DNA of 63,089 nucleotides, taken from a virus. Position 1 is the first letter of the stretch. Every line of letters begins with the position of its first letter. The notes under the pieces are model-generated. The model was given only the letters and a program-made list of their open reading frames with translations, searched no databases and was not told where the DNA came from. The stretch is from IMG/VR virus record IMGVR_UViG_3300044729_002069, positions 1 to 63,089 of that record; one strand, written 5' to 3'. The translations under genes were made by a program, and so were the position numbers. Shown here in pieces: positions 1-9,121 of this stretch.

Positions 1-1028
1 CCAAAACCTCCATTACTAACAGAGCTGATTACGACGTTTCTTACAGAACTAGCTGTTAATACATAGGCATCGCTGATGGACCCACTATCAAATCCAGCAA
101 ACCTTCCGTCAGCCGTGCCATATCTAGAGCCGCTTGCCAAAATTGTTCCCTCTGTCTGATTGTAAAACCCACTAAACGCACTGCCCGTGATACTCGCCAC
201 ATCTGCGCTGCGGGTGACGGCTGTGGCGGATGTGGGGATGTAGCTGGTGGGGAAGGCGCCGACTTCTACTTGGGCGCCCCAGAGGAATGCTTTGTCGCCC
301 GTTTGAGCATCCACAACTAAGCCACCTATCCTAAATTCCCACGCTGTATTGTTTCCGCTGGCAACGGTAATGTGAATACGAAACCAACCGTTGGCTAATT
401 CTTGAAAGGTAAATGTGCCAACACCATTAACGCCGGAAAAAGTCTTTGAGCTAAAATTGAAATTTGCAAAAGTATCAATTGTCGTTCCACCACTGAAAAA
501 AGCTCTTACCAAGACTCCATTGATATCATCCGATTTTGCAAATACAGAAAAAGTGTATGTTGTGCTTGTTGCTGCTATACCTGACTGAACTACTCGATTA
601 GGCCCCCCGGCCGCAACAGTAAGGCGATCTGCGGTTGTAGCTCCATTGGGGGCAACAGCTTGATTGGCAGCAATGCTGGCAGTGCCTGCCACTGTCCACG
701 TCGTCTGAAACTCCTCACTCCTGAGCAACAAATTCGTCCGCTGCTCCTCCACCAACAACCCCAAGCTCTCCAGCGTCACCGGGTCGTGATCAAACCTCGG
801 CACGTTCGCCGCAACAATCTCGATCTGACCAGCGCTGTTCACGAACGTTCCGTCGCTCGCCCTAGTGAACGTGATCAGTTGCTGCCCGCTGACCGCATCG
901 ACCAGCGATTTCGACTCAGCGAAGCGCAGGTCCAGGGATGGCACAGCACGGGCGCGGCGCCAGAGGTCGTTCTTGGCCCACGAAGGAACCGCAATCGCTC
1001 CTCTTAGGCTAGGAATGGCTATACTCAT
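1..1028 (-). CDS. Tail fibre / adhesin, C-terminus cut by window edge
   Basis: The reading frame opens at ATG 1028 and runs off the left edge. It begins MSIAIPSLRGAIAVPSW and carries the phage signature FTRASDGTFVNSAGQIE ... PRFDHDP ... LLVEEQRTNLL at about residues 55-105, which in many phage fibre and head-spike proteins precedes a beta-sandwich carbohydrate-binding module. The following Gly/Ser/Thr-rich sequence fits a jelly-roll. The start overlaps the stop of the preceding gene (ATGA), so it is the last visible gene of the tail operon. Function in host surface recognition is inferred. Confidence 0.7.
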   Translation of the reverse strand, partial: MSIAIPSLRGAIAVPSWAKNDLWRRARAVPSLDLRFAESKSLVDAVSGQQLITFTRASDGTFVNSAGQIEIVAANVPRFDHDPVTLESLGLLVEEQRTNLLLRSEEFQTTWTVAGTASIAANQAVAPNGATTADRLTVAAGGPNRVVQSGIAATSTTYTFSVFAKSDDINGVLVRAFFSGGTTIDTFANFNFSSKTFSGVNGVGTFTFQELANGWFRIHITVASGNNTAWEFRIGGLVVDAQTGDKAFLWGAQVEVGAFPTSYIPTSATAVTRSADVASITGSAFSGFYNQTEGTILASGSRYGTADGRFAGFDSGSISDAYVLTASSVRNVVISSVSNGGF

Positions 1029-1414
1029 GCCGTCACCTCCCCGGAAAGGATATAAGCATCAGTGCCAATGGGAAGTAGGGTTGCCACCGCATACCGATAG
1101 GCAGTGCGAGTTGCGTTTAGCGCTGCGTTGATCGTCACCCCAGAAGCACCAGAGGCAATCACTTGCCCAGAACCAGTCTGGACAAACATGCAATCAAAGG
1201 TTGGCGTGAGTCCAGTGGGCACTGTGACGGTTACGTTGGAATTACTGGTAAAACACAGGATCTTGCTGCGGTCAGCTTCTGACAGTGCGTAACTGGTGCC
1301 AGAAATCGTGGCGAAACTGCTTGCGCCTGCAGCGCCTTGCACGCCAGGCAGCGCAACATTAACCTCGGTCTCCCCAGTTTCAATGATCGCTACAACTGCT
1401 TGCTGGAAACTCAT
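1025..1414 (-). CDS. Small tail-fibre-like protein with collagen-type GVQGAAGA motif
   Basis: About 129 residues, beginning MSFQQAVVAIIETGE. It has a short Gly-rich GVQGAAGAS segment near residue 28, then an all-beta Thr/Ser/Val-rich stretch ending in AYILSGEVTA. Start 1414 is preferred over the upstream TTG at 1420 because AGGA lies about 8 bases before it. It overlaps the next fibre gene by ATGA. Position inside the fibre cluster suggests a virion tail-appendage protein; no specific function is recognised. Confidence 0.55.
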   Translation of the reverse strand: MSFQQAVVAIIETGETEVNVALPGVQGAAGASSFATISGTSYALSEADRSKILCFTSNSNVTVTVPTGLTPTFDCMFVQTGSGQVIASGASGVTINAALNATRTAYRYAVATLLPIGTDAYILSGEVTA

Positions 1415-1416
1415 GA

Positions 1417-2019
1417 TCAATTCCTGGAGAACGTCCGTTGAACTGTTGCATCGCCTGAAAGCCAGTAATACCTTTCTCCTCCCGCGCTTGTCAGGCTTAC
1501 ATCATAAGAATAAGAACCCTGGCCAAGCCCAGAAGAAACAGCAGGAGCCATGCTCATTAGGATTTCACCGTTGGCCGCGTCCGTAATTGAGCAAGCAAAA
1601 GTTGCCACTTGCTGCTCGGTAATGGGATTGTAAAGGTCGGCATCAATAATATAGCCATTAAGATCAATGGGTTTGGCAACATAAAACTGCCCAGAAGCAG
1701 TGCCACTTACATTCAGCTCGGTTCCACTAATAGTGGACGCAACCTTGAAAGCGCTTGAGCTAAGCCCTGACGCAATCACAAAGTAAACGCGATTCAATTC
1801 CAGCCCGCAAGGCAATACAACATCTCCTGTCCCAATGGAATCCGCTGTAAATACCACTCGATCATTCGCTACGAGCTTGTGACAAGCCTTGGAAAAAGTA
1901 ACGCCAGAGCCACTAACGGTAACAGCAGTTAAGTCTTGTCGCTCGTTAGTCACACGAAGAGCAGCCTTCCAAGTGGAGTTCTGGAGGATGGTAATGTCGT
2001 AACTGGCTGGGTAGATCAT
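1417..2019 (-). CDS. Baseplate/fibre adaptor-like protein (BppU-N-like start)
   Basis: 200 residues. The N-terminus MIYPASYDITILQNSTWKA matches the pattern of the protein at 3500-3838 (YDIVIYQGATFDLPV), so the two are diverged paralogues. Both begin with the QG/QN-x-x-x-x beta strand typical of receptor-binding-platform adaptor domains. The C-terminus (GERYYWLSGDATVQRTF) also resembles the paralogue's KFYLLEGTAFWNPG. An insertion of about 90 residues distinguishes it. ATGA overlaps at both ends show translational coupling. The adaptor role is inferred. Confidence 0.5.
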   Translation of the reverse strand: MIYPASYDITILQNSTWKAALRVTNERQDLTAVTVSGSGVTFSKACHKLVANDRVVFTADSIGTGDVVLPCGLELNRVYFVIASGLSSSAFKVASTISGTELNVSGTASGQFYVAKPIDLNGYIIDADLYNPITEQQVATFACSITDAANGEILMSMAPAVSSGLGQGSYSYDVSLTSAGGERYYWLSGDATVQRTFSRN

Positions 2020-2582
2020 GCAAGGCCCACCTCTAACGTGCTCATGCGCACTTGATAGGCAGTGCCACTGGCTGGCGTATATGCTCCTCTTGTCTCCAGC
2101 TCCGCAAAGATAGATGTTTGCCCGCTTGCCAACTTCAATTGACGACCAATGTAGTCCACTTGCGCGAAGAGCACGTCTCCCATGTCGATGGGCGTGGGAA
2201 AGTCAACATAGCCCATGTAGGCATTAATCTCTCCGCTTGCCACGTTGAACACTGCATTGTCGGCAACTGCACTGGGGCTGCTATTGAACAAATGCAATCG
2301 GAATCCTGCCATTCCCGATGGCACAACAGTTTTGCCAATCAGCAAAGAAGCACTTTGGGCTAACACTGAACCGCCACTAGGGCCAATTCCGCTGAAAGTG
2401 TGAATGGCAGAAGTCGCCCCACCAACCACGTCACCAGCAGTATATCCAGACGCATTGCCGGGACGATTGAAGCTCACCACTGAACGATATGCCCTGCCGT
2501 CTACACTGATGCTGGCTCCGTCTACATCTCCCCCCAGGAGTACGGCTTGGTACTGCTCACCATTGACAACTCTCTGGGCCAT
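2016..2582 (-). CDS. Virion-associated protein, phage hypothetical
   Basis: 188 residues beginning MAQRVVNGEQYQAVLLGGD. It contains SGYTAGDVVGGATSAIHTF and HLFNSSPSAVADNAVFNVASGE, a pattern seen in minor virion proteins of many tailed phages. Start 2582 has AGGAG about 11 bases upstream; an in-frame TTG at 2591 is too close to that site. It is coupled by ATGA to the next gene. A tail-appendage role is inferred from position only. Confidence 0.55.
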   Translation of the reverse strand: MAQRVVNGEQYQAVLLGGDVDGASISVDGRAYRSVVSFNRPGNASGYTAGDVVGGATSAIHTFSGIGPSGGSVLAQSASLLIGKTVVPSGMAGFRLHLFNSSPSAVADNAVFNVASGEINAYMGYVDFPTPIDMGDVLFAQVDYIGRQLKLASGQTSIFAELETRGAYTPASGTAYQVRMSTLEVGLA

Positions 2583-2621
2583 AATCAGCAAGCTCCTATC
2601 TTTTTATCTTAGTGGCAAAAG

Positions 2622-3497
2622 CTATGGAGAGACGATTGCCTCTAGCGCTGCCACTCTTTGTTCTAAGAGCGTAAGTCTGTCTGTTGGCTCCCAGCGGTTA
2701 ACAGAAGCGTTCCAAGCAAGAGCATCGCCGTCGTCTTTTGAGCCATTGGCTTCCACGTCGTGCAAGTCTTGAAGTCGCCTACCAGTGTCCCAGCGAACAA
2801 AAATGACGCCATTATTAGCTGCATTGACGACAGCAGCCACTGCCAGTTTCAAATTGGGAGCTTGCGGCTCCGTCTTCGTGAAGCCACCAGGAACGCTTGG
2901 GTTGCACCACAGAATGTCGCCGTCAACATAGCTATTAGTGTTGATGCCGCGAATCTTTCCAAACACTGTCACATAGCCATCGCCAGCCCCGCCAATCTCT
3001 TGGTCTGTTACGCCGAAAAAGACATAGCCAGGCAGCGTGCCATCTGCAATCATCGGTGCCACTTTAATGCGCCCACTGTTACCAACAGCTCCAGCAAACC
3101 TTACTGCCGTCCCCTTGGGAATAGGGACCGTATTGCTATTGTTGCGGCACCGCACCATCGTCTCTTGACCAATGTAGTTGCTAATGCCCCCTTTCCCTAG
3201 TTCAAGAGTGCCTTCGTCTGCGTTCCAAGTAATCTCGCCATTACCTACGGCCTCACCTGCCGTTAGGTCAAAACGCAGCTTATCAACGATGGGCTGATCC
3301 GTCCATTCGCTGTCATAATCCTGGCTTGAGCTTTTGACCAGCAGATCATTGGTGTTGCCGCCAGGCGCCATTCCAGGCGCCATTCCAGGCTGCCACACCT
3401 CTAAAGCAACGGGGGACGATGGGGAAACAACAAGGCTAGGTTGTTCCTCTCCAACAACCACTTGCGTTTGTTGCGTGGTTACTGTTACTTGCGTCAT
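2622..3497 (-). CDS. Tail-appendage protein with C-terminal coiled coil
   Basis: 291 residues from MTQVTVTTQQTQVVVGEEQP. A low-complexity N-terminus with the direct repeat GMAPGMAPG leads into a beta-rich core that includes GYVFFGVTDQEIGG and DGYVTVFGKIRGINT (about residues 160-195), then the short C-terminal heptad stretch RLTLLEQRVAALEAIV, which could trimerise. The start lies just after the upstream gene's stop. Likely a structural fibre component; no enzymatic motif is seen. Confidence 0.5.
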   Translation of the reverse strand: MTQVTVTTQQTQVVVGEEQPSLVVSPSSPVALEVWQPGMAPGMAPGGNTNDLLVKSSSQDYDSEWTDQPIVDKLRFDLTAGEAVGNGEITWNADEGTLELGKGGISNYIGQETMVRCRNNSNTVPIPKGTAVRFAGAVGNSGRIKVAPMIADGTLPGYVFFGVTDQEIGGAGDGYVTVFGKIRGINTNSYVDGDILWCNPSVPGGFTKTEPQAPNLKLAVAAVVNAANNGVIFVRWDTGRRLQDLHDVEANGSKDDGDALAWNASVNRWEPTDRLTLLEQRVAALEAIVSP

Positions 3498-3499
3498 AG

Positions 3500-3838
3500 T
3501 CAGCGCCCCGTCAAGCCAGGGTTCCAAAAGGCTGTGCCTTCCAGAAGGTAAAACTTGTCCCCACTGGGCTTTGTCACTAAAATGTCATAGCGCCCTTGTT
3601 CTGTGATGCCACTGGTTACGGAAGCTGCCAGTCGGATCTTAAACATGCCGCTCGCTTGCACTGTCCACGGCAAGTCAAAAGTGGCAATTTTAGTCGTGCC
3701 TGTTCGGTTCCATAGAGTGCCGCTAGTGGTGTAGCCGCTCATGTTAACAGGCGAGCCAGTGCTGTCCTTGTACTGAACGGGCAGATCGAAAGTGGCCCCT
3801 TGGTAGATAACTATGTCGTACGCGCCAGGGGCTGTCAT
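3500..3838 (-). CDS. Baseplate/fibre adaptor-like protein
   Basis: 112 residues, MTAPGAYDIVIYQGATFDLPVQYKD. The YDIxIYQGATF start followed by GSPVNMSGYTTSGTLWNR is the typical form of small tail-adaptor domains in cyanophages and of BppU N-terminal domains. It ends with KFYLLEGTAFWNPGLTGR. It is the shorter paralogue of the gene at 1417-2019. A role linking fibres to the tail tip is inferred. Confidence 0.5.
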   Translation of the reverse strand: MTAPGAYDIVIYQGATFDLPVQYKDSTGSPVNMSGYTTSGTLWNRTGTTKIATFDLPWTVQASGMFKIRLAASVTSGITEQGRYDILVTKPSGDKFYLLEGTAFWNPGLTGR

Positions 3839-3863
3839 CCGTCACGCTACATTGACAATGCCC

Positions 3864-4118
3864 CTATTCTAAGGGTGCAGTGCTGACAACGATCTCGCGA
3901 CGGCGCAAGAAGCCATACTCTTCCTCCATTGCACCGAAGGCATTAAGGATGGTAACGGGCATATAGCCAGTGGCCATTGCAAAGCGAAAGAACGCTTCGC
4001 ACAATGCACGTGCATTGTCGTTGCTGACTGTCATGTTCACTTCCTCATAAGCAGGTCCCATATCAGCTTTTTCAGTGGAGAAGCGGTGGGCAAAGGAAAC
4101 AGTGTTAACGAAAGCCAT
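3864..4118 (-). CDS. Small conserved-looking protein in fibre cluster
   Basis: 84 residues (MAFVNTVSFAHRFSTEK...). Mixed alpha/beta, acidic middle, ends RRREIVVSTAPLE. No recognised domain. The start codon is preceded directly by the pyrimidine tract CTCTTTTCCC rather than a Shine-Dalgarno, a leader type that recurs elsewhere in this window. It sits between the tailspike and adaptor genes. Confidence 0.5.
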   Translation of the reverse strand: MAFVNTVSFAHRFSTEKADMGPAYEEVNMTVSNDNARALCEAFFRFAMATGYMPVTILNAFGAMEEEYGFLRRREIVVSTAPLE

Positions 4119-4163
4119 GGGAAAAGAGCGGGCAGCCCATCCTATCAGCCAGCGCTTGCCTCG

Positions 4164-6176
4164 TCAATACTTCCTAGACACCTCAAGAGTCACGGTGCCG
4201 GTGGCGACGGTCGTTGAGGTAGTGGATTCATTCCGCAGCCACACGTCGATGGCGTCAGTGCGGCATTGACCAAACAGAAATGTAGCGTTAGTGGTGTTTT
4301 TGTCATAAGAAATCTTGTTGATAAAGTCTCCCAGTTTTACCCCAGGGGCTGAGATACTCAGGGTCGCCACATCGTTTGCGGCGATGGTGCCTGGGCTCCA
4401 TGCGGAAGTGAAGGTTGATGGGTCAATACCGGGGGAGTTACGGACCACCGGAGGGAAGTTGTGAGTATCGGAACTCCTTTCTATGATGTTTGTTGGGTTG
4501 TTTAGGGCGTTACAGCCGTCGATTACGACGTTTGTAGGGGTGGCGGCAACCTGAACACCGATACCTGGAATGCCCTCGAAGTCATCGTTATACCAGTCGC
4601 AGTTTCGGATTCGACCAGTGCCGATGGTTATGTCATCAGTTAATCCTATTGCCTCGACTCCAGTAGCTGGCTCAGTCCGTACTCGAATGCCGTACTGAGC
4701 GTTATTCCAGCCGTCGATTATGTAGTTATCAATTAGGATATTTTGTCCTCGCTCTATCAGGATGCCTCCGCGGCCCGAGTTTCTAGCTACGTTGGTGGCT
4801 ATGTTTAAGTTGGTTAGTTGGATGTTGCTTGTACGCAACGAGCTAACCCTAAGAGCGTCTAGCGTGTGACCACCGATTTGTCCTTTTATACTTACACCCC
4901 TTATCGGCCAGCTCTCTGTAGCAGTTGCTCCAGGGCCGGAAATATTGACTCCATACCCATTATTGATGATTTGGAAAGCCGCTCCGCTGAATGTGTATGT
5001 CACCGTGTAGGTGGAGCCCGTAGTTGGTTCGGCTCCAGCAGGCGACCAATCAATGCCGCTTGTTGTTACATTGTAGTCTACTCCTTCCGTGTAGATAGTG
5101 CTCCCTTGCTTGACCTCTTTGACAAGCGTAACCGAGGACTCTGTTAGTAAGTCTGTCCCACCAGATGCGCCTTTTGTAAGTGTATCTGTCTTCTCGTTGA
5201 TGGTCCTCGCTCCACCGCCGGAGATCCACCCATCCCAGAATACACTGGTGATGGTCCCGTTGGTTGCGCTAATGGCCAAGCCCGTCCCAACGCACTTGTC
5301 AGACATGCAGTTCACAAAGGAGACGTTGCCGATAAAGTCTCCGAACTGACTTAGTAGTTGATAGTTGGCATCCTGGGTTCCAGCGATGTGAGCTTGATTG
5401 ACCCAGAGGCCGTCACATCCGATGACCCGAAGACCTACAGACAAAGATGCCCCAGGGAATGGGTTGAGAGATGGACGACTTCCCCATAGGTTAAGGTTGG
5501 AAATATAGTGGTTGGCACCAGGGTAGAACCCAGCAGAGATGGCTCCAATTAAGATGCCAAACCTTCCAGATGGTAGGGCTGGTCTATCTTGAATATCAAT
5601 GTAAAGGTTGTCTGCACGCAGCTCTGCACAGCTCCTGACCTCAATTCCGGCGTTGCCATTTTCGATAAGTATGTCTTTAACATACGGCATCCATATGTGC
5701 CTAAACGAGATGTGGTAGCCGGTTGTCATGGTGTCGGCTGTGGCAACTATTTTGCCATTGATAAGGCCAGTGGGGGAGAATGTATAGCGATAGGTGTCAA
5801 GGCTGGTTATGTCGTAGCCAAAGGTGAACGTCGGTCCATAGTTCGTTGACCTTGCAAGAATTGCTTTGTTTAGGTCGATCAGGATATAGTTTCCTGGGAC
5901 GGTAATTGTTGCCGTTAAGTTGTAAGTGACGCCGTGTTCTAGTTTGACAATGGCAGGGCGGTTGAGTGCTGCCGCTGCATTCACTGCTGCCTGTAGATTC
6001 TGCGTGGGCGTGCCACCAGTGAAGTCCGTGATATTGATTTCTAGCTTGTCAAGGTTGATGTCAATTTCTGGAGTGACCACCTTATCGACAATAGGCTTCT
6101 TCCGCGGCCTTGAAGGTCGAGCATTGTTGTGAACGAAAAGGCTATTGATTGACGCTGGAGGATTAGTGCGGGCCAT
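4164..6176 (-). CDS. Tailspike with right-handed beta-helix (pectate-lyase-like)
   Basis: 670 residues. After a basic N-terminal anchor (PSRPRKKPIVDK) it has the typical start of a pectate-lyase superhelix: NLQAAVNAAAALNRPAIVKL at about residues 60-80, then many short strands (NILIDNYIIDGWNN, ITIGTGRIRNCDW) over about residues 90-580. Such spikes bind or depolymerise surface polysaccharide. The substrate cannot be read from the sequence. A GC hairpin without T-run (6189-6205) sits just before the start. Confidence 0.75.
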   Translation of the reverse strand: MARTNPPASINSLFVHNNARPSRPRKKPIVDKVVTPEIDINLDKLEINITDFTGGTPTQNLQAAVNAAAALNRPAIVKLEHGVTYNLTATITVPGNYILIDLNKAILARSTNYGPTFTFGYDITSLDTYRYTFSPTGLINGKIVATADTMTTGYHISFRHIWMPYVKDILIENGNAGIEVRSCAELRADNLYIDIQDRPALPSGRFGILIGAISAGFYPGANHYISNLNLWGSRPSLNPFPGASLSVGLRVIGCDGLWVNQAHIAGTQDANYQLLSQFGDFIGNVSFVNCMSDKCVGTGLAISATNGTITSVFWDGWISGGGARTINEKTDTLTKGASGGTDLLTESSVTLVKEVKQGSTIYTEGVDYNVTTSGIDWSPAGAEPTTGSTYTVTYTFSGAAFQIINNGYGVNISGPGATATESWPIRGVSIKGQIGGHTLDALRVSSLRTSNIQLTNLNIATNVARNSGRGGILIERGQNILIDNYIIDGWNNAQYGIRVRTEPATGVEAIGLTDDITIGTGRIRNCDWYNDDFEGIPGIGVQVAATPTNVVIDGCNALNNPTNIIERSSDTHNFPPVVRNSPGIDPSTFTSAWSPGTIAANDVATLSISAPGVKLGDFINKISYDKNTTNATFLFGQCRTDAIDVWLRNESTTSTTVATGTVTLEVSRKY

Positions 6177-6188
6177 GGTGGTGACTAG

Positions 6189-6205
6189 GCCCGCACAGTG
6201 CGGGC
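6189..6205 (-). terminator. Hairpin directly upstream of tailspike start
   Basis: GCCCGCA-CAG-TGCGGGC, a perfect 7-bp stem with 3-base loop, lies between the small basic gene and the tailspike ATG at 6176. It lacks a clear T-run, so it may be a processing or attenuation hairpin rather than a full terminator. Confidence 0.4.
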
Positions 6206-6212
6206 GGGATGA

Positions 6213-6353
6213 TTAGCTGCCTTGTCCTCGGCTCAATTTCCTGCCGTGACTCGGTTTACTGTGGGCGCCATTGCCCTGTCGCGTCTTTTTAGGGCGGGAC
6301 ACTGGGCGCTGATTGCGCTGCCCACTGATGCCGGTTTTAGCCTTGACTGCCAT
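6213..6353 (-). CDS. Small very basic protein (46 aa)
   Basis: A short frame reads MAVKAKTGISGQRNQRPVSR and ends KLSRGQGS, rich in Lys, Arg, Gln and Gly with no hydrophobic core. Similar KKTRQGNG...SKP...GRK..RGQG mini-proteins occur in cyanophage virion clusters (recalled, not searched). The ATG is preceded by CTTTCTTTTCCC, the pyrimidine leader seen before several genes here. Possibly a nucleic-acid- or polysaccharide-binding virion protein; this is inference. Confidence 0.6.
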   Translation of the reverse strand: MAVKAKTGISGQRNQRPVSRPKKTRQGNGAHSKPSHGRKLSRGQGS

Positions 6354-6376
6354 GGGAAAAGAAAGAAAGCGACAGT

Positions 6377-9091
6377 CTACTGCTGCTCCAGGGCGGAAAG
6401 GCGAGCTTCAAGGGCTTCAATTTGCGCACGCTGCTCTTGCACTACGTTGACAAGGTGGACAACGTAGCGGTCGTATTGCACGCCATCAGGCGCTCCTTCT
6501 GCATTGTGATGCACAAGACGAGGATCAATCTCTTCCACTTCCTCGGCAATAAAACCCCAGTAACTATTTTCTTTTGGATCGCCCTCGCAAATAGAGCGAT
6601 ACCACACGGGCCTCGTCCCATAGACGATTTCCTCGCTCTGTTCTAGGTTGGCGGTTTCTACGTCTGTCTTGTAACGAATGGAGGAAGTAGAGCGCTGGAT
6701 GCGACCGCCTGAAGTGAGAAAGGCATTGGCCGCAGATGCTGTTGTGTCAGTGATCGTCGTAAGTAGGAACGTGTTGGAAGCCGCGTTCAAATAGAGGGCG
6801 CCATTGCTTGTTGAAATTTCTGTAGTGGCAGCAAACAGCATTCGTCGCCCGCCCGCCGACTGGGAATTACCAAAGTCAAGACGGAACATCTCCACTCCGC
6901 TTGCCGCAATCGCAGGCGTATTAGCAGCAGCCCTGAACATGCCAGTATCTGTGTCGTTCTGCCAAACGAACGACGGCAGTGCAGCAGTGTCAGCGCCTAC
7001 GCCATAGAAACGACTGTTCGTATTGGTTGACTGATCCAATACTTGCACCACGGCATCTTGCGTGTTGGTTGCAGTGATGGTTCCGCTGGGCACAAATGCA
7101 ACGGCAGAAGCAGTTTGCCCCACTGCAGCAGTGCTCAAGTCAATTTCATTCCAAGCGCTACCGTCGCTCAGGATCAAGTCGGGAGGCGCAAGCGCAACGC
7201 CAGGGGCGGGGGAAGTGCCGGTGCCGCCGCTTGATACCACAACATAGAAACCATTGTTTTGATCAGAAGCTGCAGGCAGGCCGCTGCCCACGATCAAGCC
7301 AATAGCATCACCCTGATCTGTGACGGTTGCGACTGTGTTATTGGCGGCGTTGTAAGTACCAGCAAAGATAATGCCTCCAACGCTGATACCAATGGGCTGC
7401 CAGACATTGCCGTCCCACATAAAGAAGCTGCGCTCTAGCGGGTTGAAGAAAAGCTGGCCGGTGTATTCAGCCTGTGGAGCCGTGTTTGCAATTTGAGCAG
7501 TGGAATAGTCAGCTAGTTTTGCGCCGTTGACAGAATCATCGGCAAAGCGTTCTGTCGGGAACTCGCCAGTCTCAATTTGGGAGGCATTAAGTGCTGGAAT
7601 GTCGAGAGTGGTAAGGCCAGTCGCAGCAGAAATATGGCCTTGGCTGTCAAAAGTGAAACCATTGATGGTCGTCCCAGAAACGCTATTAACGTGGTTAATG
7701 ACGCCGCTGGTTACGCTTAAGCCAGTACCAGGGCTCACTGCTCCAACCGTGCCGCTAGTCGCCAGAGGCAGGTCACTAGCCACAAGCGCACGGAACGTAG
7801 GGGCTACGCCACTGCCGCTAGTCGGCCCTGCCCAGACAGTGTTAGCAGACTGCGCACTGCTGCTGACAGTGATGGTGGAACTGAAATTATCTGGATACGA
7901 TGGGGAGAAGCTGAGGGGAGTGCTGCCAGAAAAAGCAAGCGTGGCAATTCCACTGAGGCGCTGCCAAGCAGAGCCAGTCCACGTATATTCAAGGCCCGTG
8001 TTGGTATTGACATGTTGCTGACCAATGAACGCACCACTGGCGACAGGCGCTGCAGTGCCAACTACAACGGCAGAGTTGTCATTGAGCTTGTCAGCCGTTA
8101 CGGCATTATCTCCAAGCTTTGCTACAGTAACTGCCCCGTCCGCAATCTTGGCGGAACTAACCACGCCGCTTGCAATGGTGGCAGCAAACGTGCCACTACC
8201 AGTGCCAGTTACGTCGCCCGTCAGCGTGATCGTTTGATCGCCCGTGTTCGTGCCAGTGCTGGTGCCAGCAAACGTGCTGCCATTTGTCCATGTGCCGTTG
8301 GCAGTGGCAAGCGTGCCCAGGCCGAGCGTTGCACGCTGCGTAGTGGCGTCTGCGTCGTCCAGCAAGGCCCTTCCCGCAGCCGTGCAGGCAATCTCTTCAA
8401 TGGTGCCGCTAGTGGCCGAGCTACGCCCCAGCAGGCGGTCCCCAGAGGACACTGCTTGAATGCGGTCGTAGTTGACAGTGTTAGCAGCCAGGCGAGTGCC
8501 AGTGATTGTGCCAGTGGCAATGTTGCCAGCCAAGATCGTGCCGCTTGCAATTTGCGCAGTCGTGATCGTGCCGCTTGCAATCTTCGCGGCAGACACACTG
8601 CCATCGGCATAGGCAGCAGTGTTCAAGCCAGAAGAAACAATTTGAGCCGTGGTGATCGTGCCACTTGCAATCTTCGTTGCACTGATCGACCCATCGCTAA
8701 TCCCTGAAGCGCCAAGCACTACTTGCTGGTAGCTCGTCCCATTGAAAACTTGCAGGTTGCCAGTGGAGCTATTGAAAAAGCCTCTCCCTTCAAAGTTATC
8801 CCCGCTAGGCGCCGTGGTCTGCACGGCAATGGAACTGTCGTTTGCCAGCTTTGCTGCCGTAATGGCATCATCGGCAATGGAGGCAGTGCCGAGCTTGGTA
8901 GTGCTGTTCTGGTTGAACAGGCCAAGGTTGAGAGTGCCGCTAGGGACCAATGCCACGCCAGCAGCAACCAGCTCGCTAACAGTGGTCTTCTTGGTTTGTG
9001 ACGCCGAAACATCAACAACCGCCAATAAGTCTCCAGATGCTATTGCTGCTAATGGCAGCGCTGGCAGTTGTGAGATTCTTTGGTCAGCCAA
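6377..9091 (-). CDS. Long tail fibre with C-terminal S74-type chaperone domain
   Basis: 904 residues. The N-terminus MADQRISQLPALPLAAIASGDLLAVVDV is a common fibre attachment module. Residues of about 140-330 repeat a KIASGTITTAQI-like 12-15-residue unit, a fibrous shaft. The last 100 residues hold an intramolecular chaperone/peptidase S74 domain: SSIRYKTDVETANLEQ, then GFIAEEVEEIDPRLV and VQYDRYVVHL, ending in a coiled coil. This family trimerises the fibre and then cleaves itself off with a Ser/Lys pair. The start appears to be TTG, with GAGAGG upstream. Confidence 0.8.
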   Translation of the reverse strand: MADQRISQLPALPLAAIASGDLLAVVDVSASQTKKTTVSELVAAGVALVPSGTLNLGLFNQNSTTKLGTASIADDAITAAKLANDSSIAVQTTAPSGDNFEGRGFFNSSTGNLQVFNGTSYQQVVLGASGISDGSISATKIASGTITTAQIVSSGLNTAAYADGSVSAAKIASGTITTAQIASGTILAGNIATGTITGTRLAANTVNYDRIQAVSSGDRLLGRSSATSGTIEEIACTAAGRALLDDADATTQRATLGLGTLATANGTWTNGSTFAGTSTGTNTGDQTITLTGDVTGTGSGTFAATIASGVVSSAKIADGAVTVAKLGDNAVTADKLNDNSAVVVGTAAPVASGAFIGQQHVNTNTGLEYTWTGSAWQRLSGIATLAFSGSTPLSFSPSYPDNFSSTITVSSSAQSANTVWAGPTSGSGVAPTFRALVASDLPLATSGTVGAVSPGTGLSVTSGVINHVNSVSGTTINGFTFDSQGHISAATGLTTLDIPALNASQIETGEFPTERFADDSVNGAKLADYSTAQIANTAPQAEYTGQLFFNPLERSFFMWDGNVWQPIGISVGGIIFAGTYNAANNTVATVTDQGDAIGLIVGSGLPAASDQNNGFYVVVSSGGTGTSPAPGVALAPPDLILSDGSAWNEIDLSTAAVGQTASAVAFVPSGTITATNTQDAVVQVLDQSTNTNSRFYGVGADTAALPSFVWQNDTDTGMFRAAANTPAIAASGVEMFRLDFGNSQSAGGRRMLFAATTEISTSNGALYLNAASNTFLLTTITDTTASAANAFLTSGGRIQRSTSSIRYKTDVETANLEQSEEIVYGTRPVWYRSICEGDPKENSYWGFIAEEVEEIDPRLVHHNAEGAPDGVQYDRYVVHLVNVVQEQRAQIEALEARLSALEQQ

Positions 9092-9121
9092 GGTGGTATC
9101 CTCTCAACAGTTATGCTTAGT

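Noticed and set aside
6377-9091. Several 60-230-codon plus-strand frames antisense to the long fibre
   Set aside because: They mirror the repetitive, Ala/Ser/Thr-rich fibre sequence and have no independent signals.
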